Origin: an uncultured Pseudomonadales bacterium
GTDB lineage: Bacteria > Pseudomonadota > Gammaproteobacteria > Pseudomonadales > Azotimanducaceae
Reading direction: 5' to 3'
Assembly (NCBI GenBank): GCA_951813295.1
Contig: CATOTI010000001.1
Location: 620,001 to 684,000 of the forward strand
Length of the DNA: 64,000 nt
Made by a program: the position numbers and the translations under genes. Every line of letters starts with the position of its first letter. Positions within the stretch are counted from its first letter, which is position 1. Shown here in pieces: positions 17,289-25,278 of this stretch. The notes under the pieces are model-generated. The model was not told where the DNA came from and did not search any database. It saw nothing but the letters and a program-made list of their open reading frames with translations.

Positions 17289-18164
17289 GTGTTTTCGTTC
17301 GGCCTGATCGCGTCGCTGGAGGGCGTCGCGACCAACGACAACCTGACGCGCATCGAAGCGGCGCTACGCTCTGCCGGGATCGAGGTCGAGGTATTCGATC
17401 ATCACGCGGTGAGCATCGATGACGGCGTGGTCGTCGCTCATTCGCCGAATGGTCGATTCGACCTCTCAGCGCTTGATCGTATCTGGCTCTTCGGATTCGG
17501 CGCGGGCGGCTCGTTCCTCGATCGGATGCAGATTCTGCGTTCGTTGCCACAAGACGTCTTCGTCAATCACCCGGACGTGCTGGTCAACCTGCACGGCAAG
17601 ATCTCGTTGCGTTCGATGGACGGCATCCCGACGGTTCCGGGGATCCTCACGAGCGAACCCACCGAGCTACTACGGCGGATCGACGCCGGCGGTGATTGGA
17701 TTCTGAAACCGCCGGCCGGGAGCTTCGGGCGTGACGTCTACCGTCTCAATGCGGCCGACTCGAACAAACTCGCAATCATTGAGTCGATGACGCGCGACGG
17801 TCGTTATGCCCTGCTCGAACGTTTCGTGGCAGCGCCGGGCATGATCGAGAAACGTGTGCTCCTCGCGGGCGGACGGGTGATCGGAGCTTACGCGAAGCGC
17901 CGAATCGACCATCGCGGCAATCTCGACGCGGGGATGTCGGCCGAAGAAACGAATCTCAACGACGAGGAACACGCGCTGCTCGACCAGGTGGGCAAGGCCC
18001 TCGCCCAGCGCGGCGCGCTATTCGCTGCGATCGACCTCATTCACCCCTACGTGATCGAGGCGAACGTCGCGAATCCCGGTTTTCTCTCGACCTACGAGCG
18101 ACTCACCGGCGAAGACCTCGCCGCTTCGGTCATCGATGCGCTATGCGCGTGGGGTCGGGCTTAG
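17289..18164 (+). CDS. ATP-grasp ligase, glutathione synthetase/RimK-like
   Basis: I place the start at GTG 17289, 5 bases after the GST stop, because homology begins with FSFGLIASLEGVATNDN. The protein (291 residues) has an N-terminal lid-like domain and an ATP-grasp fold: WILKPPAGSFGRDVYRL near residue 137, LLERFVAAPGMIEKRVLLAGG near residue 176, then a metal-ligand segment FAAIDLIHPYVIEANVANPGF. The last block resembles glutathione synthetase GshB (D-NG-Y--E-N-P). It may ligate an amino acid or glycine to a thiol peptide, but I cannot tell GshB from a RimK-type enzyme. Its TAG overlaps the convergent SDR stop by 4 bases. Confidence 0.72.
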   Translation: MFSFGLIASLEGVATNDNLTRIEAALRSAGIEVEVFDHHAVSIDDGVVVAHSPNGRFDLSALDRIWLFGFGAGGSFLDRMQILRSLPQDVFVNHPDVLVNLHGKISLRSMDGIPTVPGILTSEPTELLRRIDAGGDWILKPPAGSFGRDVYRLNAADSNKLAIIESMTRDGRYALLERFVAAPGMIEKRVLLAGGRVIGAYAKRRIDHRGNLDAGMSAEETNLNDEEHALLDQVGKALAQRGALFAAIDLIHPYVIEANVANPGFLSTYERLTGEDLAASVIDALCAWGRA

Positions 18165-18913
18165 AACGAACCGCCGTCGATCCTCAAGATCGCCCCCGTC
18201 GTGAAGCTTCCGGCGTCGCTTGCGAACATCAACGCCGCACCGATCACTTCGTCCGGCTGCCCGCCGCGTTGCAACGCGATGTTGGTCTTCGCGCGCCGCT
18301 CGAAATTCTCCATATCCCACGCCTTTGAGATGTCCGTCAGGAACGGACCGGCCTGGATGCAGTTGACCCGGACTTTCGGTCCGAATCCGCGTGCAAGTGA
18401 GAGCGTCAGCGAGTTGAGGCCGGCCTTCGCAGCACCATAGGGCTCCGAATCGGGTGACGGCTGGGTGGCGGCATTGCTACTGACATTGATGATCGAACCG
18501 CCATCACCGGCCGCCATACGCTCACCGATGAGTGCTGAGAGTCGGTAGGGGCCTTTGAGGTTGACACCGACCACCTTGTCGAAGAGTTCTTCGGAAACGT
18601 CCGAAAGTTTGGGGTAGAGCGGCGACATACCAGCGTTGTTGACCAGGATGTCGACCTTGCCGAACTCCGCGTAGGCCGCGTCGACCAGACCATCCAGATC
18701 ATCCCAACGACCCACATGACAACCGTACGGCAACGCGCGGCGCCCCATCGAGCGAACTTGCTCGGCGACTTCCTCACAGATCTCGGCTTTGCGGCTCGTG
18801 ATGACGACATCGGCCCCATGTTCGGCAAAAGCGAGCGTCATTGAACGACCGAGACCACGGCTGCCGCCCGTCACGAGTGCCACCTTGCCGGACAAATCGA
18901 ATCGGTCGCTCAT
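18161..18913 (-). CDS. SDR family NAD(P)-dependent oxidoreductase
   Basis: This is a classical short-chain dehydrogenase of 250 residues: coenzyme motif TGGSRGLG at residues 15-22, NNAG at 92-95, active-site serine in INVSSNAAT near 145, and the YxxxK pair as Tyr159 and Lys163. The C-terminus (DAGSFTTGAILRIDGGSF) is typical of FabG-like enzymes. The substrate is unknown; the neighbourhood suggests lipid, steroid or aromatic degradation. It is divergent from a second SDR with 157 bases between starts. Confidence 0.9.
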   Translation of the reverse strand: MSDRFDLSGKVALVTGGSRGLGRSMTLAFAEHGADVVITSRKAEICEEVAEQVRSMGRRALPYGCHVGRWDDLDGLVDAAYAEFGKVDILVNNAGMSPLYPKLSDVSEELFDKVVGVNLKGPYRLSALIGERMAAGDGGSIINVSSNAATQPSPDSEPYGAAKAGLNSLTLSLARGFGPKVRVNCIQAGPFLTDISKAWDMENFERRAKTNIALQRGGQPDEVIGAALMFASDAGSFTTGAILRIDGGSF

Positions 18914-19070
18914 GCTCTTTCCTCTCTATTTGGCTTGTTGTCTTGTTGTCTTTGCGAAAAGGCGACGTCACCGAGGGTTTTTCGGCGCCGTGCCGCAGGA
19001 TTTGTTGTTTTTGATTGGGTGCGCAATACACTGTGCGCCCTCAATTTCATCGATTCTATCGGAGGACGTC

Positions 19071-19949
19071 ATGGGTATGTTGGACGGCAAAGTCGCACTC
19101 GTCACTGGAGCTGGAGGCGGCCTCGGCAGAGCGCACGCTTTGTTGCTCGCCAAGGAGGGTGCAGCCGTCGTGGTCAACGACCTGGGCGGTTCGCGCGACG
19201 GAACCGGCGCATCGAGCAGCATGGCCGATCTAGTGGTCCAGGAGATCAAAGATGCCGGCGGGCAGGCGGTCGCCGACTACGGTTCCGTCACGGACAAAGA
19301 TCAAGCCGCCGCGATGGTCAAGGCGGCAGTCGACAACTTCGGCAAGCTCGATATCTGCATCTGTAACGCGGGCATCTTGCGCGACAAGTCGTTTAAGAAC
19401 ATGACGGACGACATGTGGGACGTCGTCAACGAAGTCCACCTTCGCGGTACGTACCTTTCCGCCAAGGCCGCCTACGATCAGATGCTCGAGCAGGGCTCGG
19501 GTGGACGAATCGTCGTGACGAGTTCGACGTCGGGTCTGCTCGGTAACTTCGGTCAGACCAACTACGGTGCCGCCAAGGCGGGCATCGCCGGTTTCGCCCG
19601 ATGCCTCTACCTCGAAGGGGCGCGATATGGCATCACGGTCAACATCCTCGCACCGACGGCCCTATCGCGTTTGACGGACGACATCCTGCCCGAAGCCGCC
19701 AAAGCCACCATCCCGCCCGAGAAAGTCTCGCCGGCCGTCGTGTGGCTCTGCACGGACGAAGCGAAGGAAATCACGGGGCGCACCTGGCTCGTCGCGGGTA
19801 ATCGTGTGTCGATGCTTTCCTGGAACCTCGAAACGATCGCCGCGAAAGACGAAGGCGAGGAACCATGGGATGTCGAGACGGTGGGTGAAGTGATCCTTTC
19901 GACGAAGGACAACTGGCCGCCGATCAACCCGATGCAACGCGCCGGCTGA
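19071..19949 (+). CDS. SDR family oxidoreductase, hydroxyacyl-CoA dehydrogenase (MFE-2) type
   Basis: GGAGG at 19061-19065 sets the start at ATG 19071. The product (292 residues) has TGAGGGLGRAHA near residue 12, the NDLGG loop after beta-2, CNAGILRDKSF near residue 98, active-site serine in VVTSSTSG (about 151) and YGAAK (Tyr165, Lys169). NDLGG and NAGILRD are signatures of the peroxisomal-type multifunctional (3R)-hydroxyacyl-CoA dehydrogenases, so oxidation of a hydroxyacyl-CoA is likely. A factor-independent terminator follows 37 bases after the stop. Confidence 0.9.
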   Translation: MGMLDGKVALVTGAGGGLGRAHALLLAKEGAAVVVNDLGGSRDGTGASSSMADLVVQEIKDAGGQAVADYGSVTDKDQAAAMVKAAVDNFGKLDICICNAGILRDKSFKNMTDDMWDVVNEVHLRGTYLSAKAAYDQMLEQGSGGRIVVTSSTSGLLGNFGQTNYGAAKAGIAGFARCLYLEGARYGITVNILAPTALSRLTDDILPEAAKATIPPEKVSPAVVWLCTDEAKEITGRTWLVAGNRVSMLSWNLETIAAKDEGEEPWDVETVGEVILSTKDNWPPINPMQRAG

Positions 19950-19985
19950 GCCTTCGAACGCTAGCCACCGTTAGACAGAGGAAAG

Positions 19986-20020
19986 GCGCCCGACCGACAG
20001 GTGGGGCGCTTTTTTTTGTT
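19986..20020 (+). terminator. Rho-independent terminator
   Basis: A GC-rich stem (GCGCC with GGCGC, extended through ACC/GGT) closes on GACA and is followed by eight T residues at 20010-20017. It lies after the MFE-2-type SDR and before the convergent phosphoesterase. Confidence 0.8.
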
Positions 20021-20038
20021 ACGGATCCGTAGCGGTTG

Positions 20039-20632
20039 CTAGCGAAGCTTCCACGGTGGGATCGCGTCCCAGTCGAACGGCTCGATGCCGTCGTCCGTGA
20101 TCAGCCAGACGGACGGGTCGGCTTTGCCGTCATCGAGATCAAGAAAGCCGATCGTTCCATATTGCGTGTCGTAGTTGTGCGGGTAGGTCGGTGAGCCCGG
20201 GTTGACACAAAGAATGCCGTAACACTCGGTGATGATCTCGGTGTGGGTATCACCCGAGACGAGCACGTCCGGCTTGCCGTCACCCCAGTGTTCCCGAATC
20301 AGGTTCTGCATCGCCTGATTGCCGGTCCGGTTGTCGATCGGCGCGTAGTGGGTCAATCCGATCTTCACGTTCTCGATCTCGAGCGCCCAGGTGTACTTCA
20401 CACGCGGATCCTCGGGCTGGATCGGCCGGCCACCCGATCCGTCCTCGCCGTTACCGCGTGCGCAGTAAACCGGCGCGATCGATTCGAACGTGTCCAGAAG
20501 ATCGAGGTCGTGCACATCACCGCCGTGGAAGATGTAGTCGACCCCTTCGAACGCTTCGTAGACCTGTGGCCACAACGATTTCCTCGCTTCCGGGATATGT
20601 GTGTCCGCGACGAGTCCGATTCGTGTGCCCAT
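20039..20632 (-). CDS. Metallophosphoesterase, YfcE/MJ0936 family
   Basis: The start is set at ATG 20632 because AAGGAG lies 6 bases upstream; this gives 197 residues beginning MGTRIGLVADTH. Calcineurin-type metal motifs follow in order: DTH (residues 9-11), FHGGDVHD, CARGNGED, LTHYAP and VSGDTHTE. The C-terminal CVNPGSPTYPHN resembles YfcE-like phosphodiesterases. Such proteins hydrolyse phosphodiesters in vitro; the natural substrate is unknown. It is divergent from the 124-residue gene at 20728. Confidence 0.85.
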   Translation of the reverse strand: MGTRIGLVADTHIPEARKSLWPQVYEAFEGVDYIFHGGDVHDLDLLDTFESIAPVYCARGNGEDGSGGRPIQPEDPRVKYTWALEIENVKIGLTHYAPIDNRTGNQAMQNLIREHWGDGKPDVLVSGDTHTEIITECYGILCVNPGSPTYPHNYDTQYGTIGFLDLDDGKADPSVWLITDDGIEPFDWDAIPPWKLR

Positions 20633-20727
20633 GGCGCTCCTTGTTTCCTGGCTCTTTTCTTGAATCACTTGCCCGTCCTGGCCCGGGCGAATCGGCTACC
20701 CTAGGTGGCCAATCGGGGGGATTCAAG

Positions 20728-21102
20728 ATGTTGGACTGGGAACGGCTGCGCTCTTTTGCGAACGATGACGGCGAGTTTCGCCTGCACGCGCGCTTCTGGA
20801 ACGCGACGATTCGGCTCGGTGTCGGGGACGATAGCCTGAAGGTTCGAATCGACGACGGCGCGATCGCTGAGATCGGCCCGTGGTTCGGGGTGCTCGCCGG
20901 CAATCTCGCCATCACGGCGCCCGAAGACGACTGGCAGGCTCTGCTCGCCGCCAAACCACGGCCGTTCTACCAGGACCTCTACCCCGCGACCATCCACCAC
21001 GGTTTCGACGTGGCGGGCGATATCAGGAACTACTGCGCTTACTACCCGGCCATCCGCCGGCTGATCGAAATCATGCGGGAGGTGAACAATGAAGCAGCTT
21101 GA
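20728..21102 (+). CDS. Conserved-looking hypothetical protein, 124 residues
   Basis: ATG 20728 has a G-rich stretch (GGGGGG) about 6 bases ahead. The product begins MLDWERLRSFANDDGEFRLH and has no signal peptide or membrane segment. The alternating strand-like segments around ATIRLGVGDDSLKVRIDDGAIAEI followed by LAGNLAITAPEDDWQALL recall small lipid-carrier (SCP2-like) folds, but that is a guess from pattern only. It overlaps the following alpha/beta hydrolase gene by 14 bases, so the two products are likely coordinated. Confidence 0.7.
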   Translation: MLDWERLRSFANDDGEFRLHARFWNATIRLGVGDDSLKVRIDDGAIAEIGPWFGVLAGNLAITAPEDDWQALLAAKPRPFYQDLYPATIHHGFDVAGDIRNYCAYYPAIRRLIEIMREVNNEAA

Positions 21103-21937
21103 TGATGCCGTGGGTCGATACGCACGGATCGAACTCGATGATGTCGAGCACCGCGTGTACTTCGAGACGACGGGAGAGGGTGACATCGGCCTCCTCATGC
21201 AGCACACGGCCGGCGCGGACGGACGCCAATGGCGCCATGTCCTGGAAGACAAGGAGCTCCAGCAACATTTCACGCTCGTTGCCTACGACTTGCCCTACCA
21301 CGGCAAATCCGTACCCCCGGAAACCGATGCGTGGTGGCAGCGTGAGTATCGCCTCACGAAAGAGTTTCTGATGAGCGTGCCCATCACGCTGGCAGCGGCG
21401 CTCGATCTCGATCGCCCCGTCTACATGGGCAGCTCGATCGGGGGTCACCTGGCCGTCGATCTCGCTTTGCACTTCCCGGAGAAGTTTCGTGGGGTCGTCG
21501 GACTCGAAGCGTCGGCGCATACGCCCGGCGGCTATATCGACGAGTTCTATCACCCCGAGATCGGTAACGACTTCAAGGCACACGTCATGTACGGAATGAT
21601 GGCCCCGTCGAGTCCCGAAGCGTTCCGTCGCGAAACGACGTGGGTCTATTCACAAGGCGCACCGTCCGTCTTCAAGGGCGACCTCTACTACTACTCGATC
21701 GACCACGACGTACGAAACACCGCCGCTACGATCAATACGGACATCTGTTCGGTCGACATTCTCAATGGCGAGTATGACTGGAGTGGAACACCGGAAGCCG
21801 GAGAAGAACTGGCAGCGATGATTCCCGGGGCGCGCTATCGCACGATGGCGGGGCTCGGCCACTTCCCGATGAGCGAAAACCCGGGCAAGTTCCTCGCGGA
21901 GATCAAACCGGTGCTCGAGCGGATCATCGCGAACTGA
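21089..21937 (+). CDS. Alpha/beta hydrolase
   Basis: This 282-residue protein has the complete serine-hydrolase set: DLPYHGKSV near residue 71, nucleophile elbow YMGSSIGGHLA near residue 111 (the GxSxG serine is present), acid-loop segment LNGEYDWSGTPEAG, and a histidine in LGHFPMSENPGKF near residue 254. It is most like C-C bond or ester hydrolases of degradation pathways; the substrate is unknown. Its start overlaps the hypothetical gene upstream. Confidence 0.88.
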   Translation: MKQLDDAVGRYARIELDDVEHRVYFETTGEGDIGLLMQHTAGADGRQWRHVLEDKELQQHFTLVAYDLPYHGKSVPPETDAWWQREYRLTKEFLMSVPITLAAALDLDRPVYMGSSIGGHLAVDLALHFPEKFRGVVGLEASAHTPGGYIDEFYHPEIGNDFKAHVMYGMMAPSSPEAFRRETTWVYSQGAPSVFKGDLYYYSIDHDVRNTAATINTDICSVDILNGEYDWSGTPEAGEELAAMIPGARYRTMAGLGHFPMSENPGKFLAEIKPVLERIIAN

Positions 21938-21958
21938 TGTCTCGCGCCGCGGCCCGGC

Positions 21959-23233
21959 TCAAGTCGTTGCGGCGGCGTGAGCGGCGAGGTCGCGGTCGAG
22001 TTCACGAACAGGCCGTGAGACGCTGATCAGAATCAACGTCGCGACGAGGAATACGATCCCGCTCACGACGATCGCGACCGACACGTCGTAGCGCTCGGCG
22101 ATGAGGCTCATCGGGATGATCCCGAGCGGCATGAGCCCATGAGACATCATGTCGATACTCATCACGCGCCCGCGCATCCGCGGTTCGGCGGCGAGCTGCA
22201 TCACACCGCGGTTGAGTGACATGTTCCACGAGGAAAGCCAGCCAACGGCCGCGATCGCCAACATCGCGACCCAGACGGACGCCGCCATCCCGAACCCGAT
22301 CGTGGCCACCGCCCAGAGGACGGCAGTCGAGACAACCCACAGTCCCTTGCGCGGCAAGTCACCGGCACTGGCGAGCATCAGCGAGCCGATAATGGCGCCG
22401 CCGCCCGTGGCGGACATCAGGAAGCCGAGATCCTCCGGGCCGCCGCCCAGCACGTCCTCGTTGAAGGCGGGGAGCAACGTGTTCAACGTCATGCCGAAGA
22501 GGAACGGGATGATCGACAGGAGGATCAGCGCGAGCACGGGGCCGTGGTTCATGACGTACGACACACCCGCGCGGATCTCTTCCAGCGGCGAACCGCGGTC
22601 CGGATTGGGGTGCGGTTTGCCGGTCTTCGAGACGAGGAACATCGTCGCCGCGGAGATGAAATAGAGCACGGCAATCACAACGTAGACGATGCCGACACCG
22701 AACGTACTGGTGGTGTTCCCGGCTGCCAGGACCGCGATCAGAATTCCGGCGAACGCGGGTGCCACGATGCGCGCGAAGTTCATCCCGGTCGTGTTGAGTG
22801 CCATGGCGGTGATGATCTGGTGCTGTTTGACGAGTTCCGGAACGAAGGCGTTGCGCCCCGGAATCGAGAGCGCGAGGACGGTGCCGTTGAACGCACCGAA
22901 CCAGATAAAGTCCCAGAACGTAATACGACCGGTGAGAATGATGATCGCCATCGCGATCGTCGCGATGCAGTTGAGCCCCTGCGCGAAGACCAGGATCGAG
23001 CGTTTGCGATGACGATCCGCGAGGACACCGCCCCAGAGCGAGAAGATCACCTGCGGCACCATGAACGACATCATCACCCAGGTGAGGGCCATCTCGGAGG
23101 ACGTGAGGTCGTAGACCAGCCATCCCCGCGCCACCATCTGCATGTTCATCGCGAACGATGAACCGAGGTTGCCTATCCAAAGCCATCGAAAATCGCTTTC
23201 GCGGAGCGTACTTGCGATATCTCGAGCGGCCAA
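21959..23233 (-). CDS. Major facilitator superfamily transporter (EntS/MFS_3-like)
   Basis: The product has 424 residues and about 12 hydrophobic segments. It carries the FRWLWIGNLGSSFAMNMQMVA start typical of MFS_3 exporters, the loop motif GGVLADRHRKRS after TM2 (GxLaDrxGrR type) and PGRNAFVPELVKQHQ near residue 130. Such proteins usually export siderophores or drugs; the cargo is not evident. The start appears to be TTG 23233. It converges on the alpha/beta hydrolase with a 21-base gap. Confidence 0.87.
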   Translation of the reverse strand: MAARDIASTLRESDFRWLWIGNLGSSFAMNMQMVARGWLVYDLTSSEMALTWVMMSFMVPQVIFSLWGGVLADRHRKRSILVFAQGLNCIATIAMAIIILTGRITFWDFIWFGAFNGTVLALSIPGRNAFVPELVKQHQIITAMALNTTGMNFARIVAPAFAGILIAVLAAGNTTSTFGVGIVYVVIAVLYFISAATMFLVSKTGKPHPNPDRGSPLEEIRAGVSYVMNHGPVLALILLSIIPFLFGMTLNTLLPAFNEDVLGGGPEDLGFLMSATGGGAIIGSLMLASAGDLPRKGLWVVSTAVLWAVATIGFGMAASVWVAMLAIAAVGWLSSWNMSLNRGVMQLAAEPRMRGRVMSIDMMSHGLMPLGIIPMSLIAERYDVSVAIVVSGIVFLVATLILISVSRPVRELDRDLAAHAAATT

Positions 23234-23330
23234 AGTGGTAGTGAGCCCGGGCGGAAAGGGCCGGCGATCTTAGCATGCCCGCCCGTCTCTCCGGCCGCGG
23301 AAACGCCTCGAATCAGCGCAAATCTACGCG

Positions 23331-24191
23331 CTATTCGTCGAGTCGATACACCTCGCCGTCGCGCGCGAGATGGCCAGCAGTGGGGCCAGCGAAGTGCGTG
23401 CCGATGATGAGCACCGGACGGTCCGCATACTGATTCAAGAAGCTCCAGCGAGTCGCCGCGGCCGCATCCTGGTCCGTGTCGGCTGTCGTCGACCAGTCCG
23501 GATGCGCGATCTGGCAAGGGTGGTGAATCATGTCCCCCGTGATAATCGCTTCTTCGCCGCGTGAGGTGATGTGCACGCTCACGTGGCCGGGCGTATGCCC
23601 GGGCGTCGGTTCGAGCCGCACCTCGTCATTGACCGCCGCGTCGCTCGCGACGATGTCCGCCAGGTCCTGATCGAAGATCGGCTGCACCGAGTCTTCGATG
23701 ACGGGACCGTATTCGTCGTCGGCCTCGGCACCCATCGAACGCCAATGCGCCCACTCTTCTTCCGCGTAGAGATAGCGCGCGTTCGCAAAGGTCGGGGCCC
23801 AACCGGCGTCCGTTCGATAAGTGTTCCACCCAACGTGGTCGACATGCATGTGCGTGCAAAGCACCTGGTCGACGCGGTCAGGCGCGAAACCCGCCGCGCC
23901 GAAATCGTCGAGGAAACTCGTCTGCATCATGTTCCAACGCGGATAGTTGCGCTCTTTTTCGTTGCCGATGCAGGTGTCGACGACGATCGTCTGGCCCATC
24001 GATTCGACGACGAGGCTGTGGAAGGACATCACGAGGCGTGCTTCGTCGTCGACAAAAGGATCGATCCAGTCGATGGCCCGGATCGCGTCCGGCGTCGCCT
24101 GCGGCAGGATGTAGTTGCCGATGCTCGATGATGTCAGCTCGACGATCCGCGTGATGCGAACGTCCCCAACCTGCCAACGCATAAAATCCAT
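23331..24191 (-). CDS. MBL-fold metallohydrolase
   Basis: I place the start at ATG 24191 (MDFMRWQVGDVRITRIVEL), with GGGGA upstream, giving 286 residues. The metal-binding motif CTHMHVDHVGWN near residue 109 (HxHxDH) and later ligands in TPGHTPGHVSVHI and IITGDMIHHP are intact. This subgroup includes lactonases and hydrolases of unknown substrate. A 259-base region separates it from the divergent enoyl-CoA hydratase gene, with a palindrome near the latter. Confidence 0.88.
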   Translation of the reverse strand: MDFMRWQVGDVRITRIVELTSSSIGNYILPQATPDAIRAIDWIDPFVDDEARLVMSFHSLVVESMGQTIVVDTCIGNEKERNYPRWNMMQTSFLDDFGAAGFAPDRVDQVLCTHMHVDHVGWNTYRTDAGWAPTFANARYLYAEEEWAHWRSMGAEADDEYGPVIEDSVQPIFDQDLADIVASDAAVNDEVRLEPTPGHTPGHVSVHITSRGEEAIITGDMIHHPCQIAHPDWSTTADTDQDAAAATRWSFLNQYADRPVLIIGTHFAGPTAGHLARDGEVYRLDE

Positions 24192-24415
24192 GGTTTCCCC
24201 GACGATCCTCCCAAGTGATGCGACGTTACCTCCGAAAGGGGTAGCGAAAGTAGTGGCGTACACAAGAGGATCCTCGTCAACGGGTCAGGCTAACGACGAG
24301 GTAAACGACGAATCGCGCCATCACCGCCGGCCAGCAACGGGGCGAACCGAGCGAATAGCATCGGACCGCACCGATACCGCACACTAAGCGCTTGTGGAAC
24401 ACCGCGAAGAGGCGG

Positions 24416-24437
24416 TCGTTTCTAACGTTAGGAACGA
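24416..24437. promoter_or_regulatory. 22-bp palindrome, candidate operator
   Basis: The two halves pair at 10 of 11 positions around the core CTAACGTTAG; only 24421 and 24432 fail to match. The site ends 13 bases before the enoyl-CoA hydratase ATG, next to the ribosome site AGGAG, a typical place for a TetR-type repressor operator. No regulator gene is adjacent. The role is inferred from symmetry and position only. Confidence 0.5.
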
Positions 24438-24450
24438 AACAGGAGAAGCC

Positions 24451-25233
24451 ATGCGCTACGGGGACATCGAAGTAACTCGCGACGGCAACGTCGCCCAGCT
24501 GGAGGTCCAGCGCCCGCCGAACAACTTTTTCGACGTCGACCTCATCAACGACATGGCGGATGCGTTCGAAGAACTCGAAAAAGACGTCAACTGTCGCGCG
24601 ATCGTCCTGTGCGCGGAAGGCAAGCACTTCTGTGCCGGCAACAATTTCGGCAAACCGCGTAGCGAAGCCGAGAACCGCGCGCGGGCCGAAGGGAAGGGCA
24701 ATCCTCTGTATGCCGCAGCCGTGCGGCTATTCGATGCGAAACTGCCGGTCATCGCCGCCGTGCAAGGTGCTGCTGTCGGTGGCGGATTCGGCCTCGCGGT
24801 CATGGCGGACTTCCGCGTCGTTTGCCCCGATACCCGCTTCACCGCCAACTTCGTGAAACTCGGGTTTCACCCCGGGTTCGGCTTGACGCACACGCTACCG
24901 CGGATCATCGGTCAGCAACGCGCCAATCAGATGTTCCTGACCGGTCAGCGGATCAACGGCGAAACGGCACTCGAATGGGGCTTGGCGGAAGTTTTCACGG
25001 ACCGCGAATCACTTCGTGACGAAGCCATGAAACTCGCGCAGGAAATCGCCGAAAATGCGCCGCTCGCGATCAGAAGTGTTCGCGCGACGATGCGTCAGGG
25101 GCTCGCGGATGCCGTTCAGACCCAAACCGATCACGAAGCGATCGAACAAGCCCGCCTGCAACGAACGGAAGATCACAAGGAAGGCGTGAAAGCCGTCGCC
25201 GAGCGGCGCGTCGGGAACTTCCAGGGCCGTTAG
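24451..25233 (+). CDS. Enoyl-CoA hydratase/isomerase family protein
   Basis: AGGAGAAGCC precedes ATG 24451, giving 260 residues. The crotonase fold is shown by VLCAEGKHFCAGNNFG near residue 50 (first oxyanion-hole segment) and AAVQGAAVGGGFGLAVMADFRV near residue 107 (second, GGG). At the positions of the two catalytic glutamates I see NFVKLGFHPGFG, where family members often have E, so a non-hydratase crotonase activity is possible. It probably acts in acyl-CoA breakdown. Confidence 0.88.
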   Translation: MRYGDIEVTRDGNVAQLEVQRPPNNFFDVDLINDMADAFEELEKDVNCRAIVLCAEGKHFCAGNNFGKPRSEAENRARAEGKGNPLYAAAVRLFDAKLPVIAAVQGAAVGGGFGLAVMADFRVVCPDTRFTANFVKLGFHPGFGLTHTLPRIIGQQRANQMFLTGQRINGETALEWGLAEVFTDRESLRDEAMKLAQEIAENAPLAIRSVRATMRQGLADAVQTQTDHEAIEQARLQRTEDHKEGVKAVAERRVGNFQGR

Positions 25234-25240
25234 TGAACCT

Positions 25241-25272
25241 CGAGTGCCGGACGACGGATCGTCCGGCACTCG
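25241..25272. terminator. Bidirectional hairpin between convergent genes
   Basis: A perfect 14-bp stem (25241-25254 with 25259-25272) closes on a CGGA loop between the enoyl-CoA hydratase stop and the convergent aroG stop. There is no clear U-tract on either side, so it may be a weak terminator or an mRNA-stabilising end. Confidence 0.6.
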
Positions 25273-25278
25273 TCTACC

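Noticed and set aside
19000..19060. GC-rich symmetric patch upstream of the MFE-2-type SDR (two GTGCGC copies)
   Set aside because: The arms are short and imperfect, with two mismatches in nine; too weak to call an operator.
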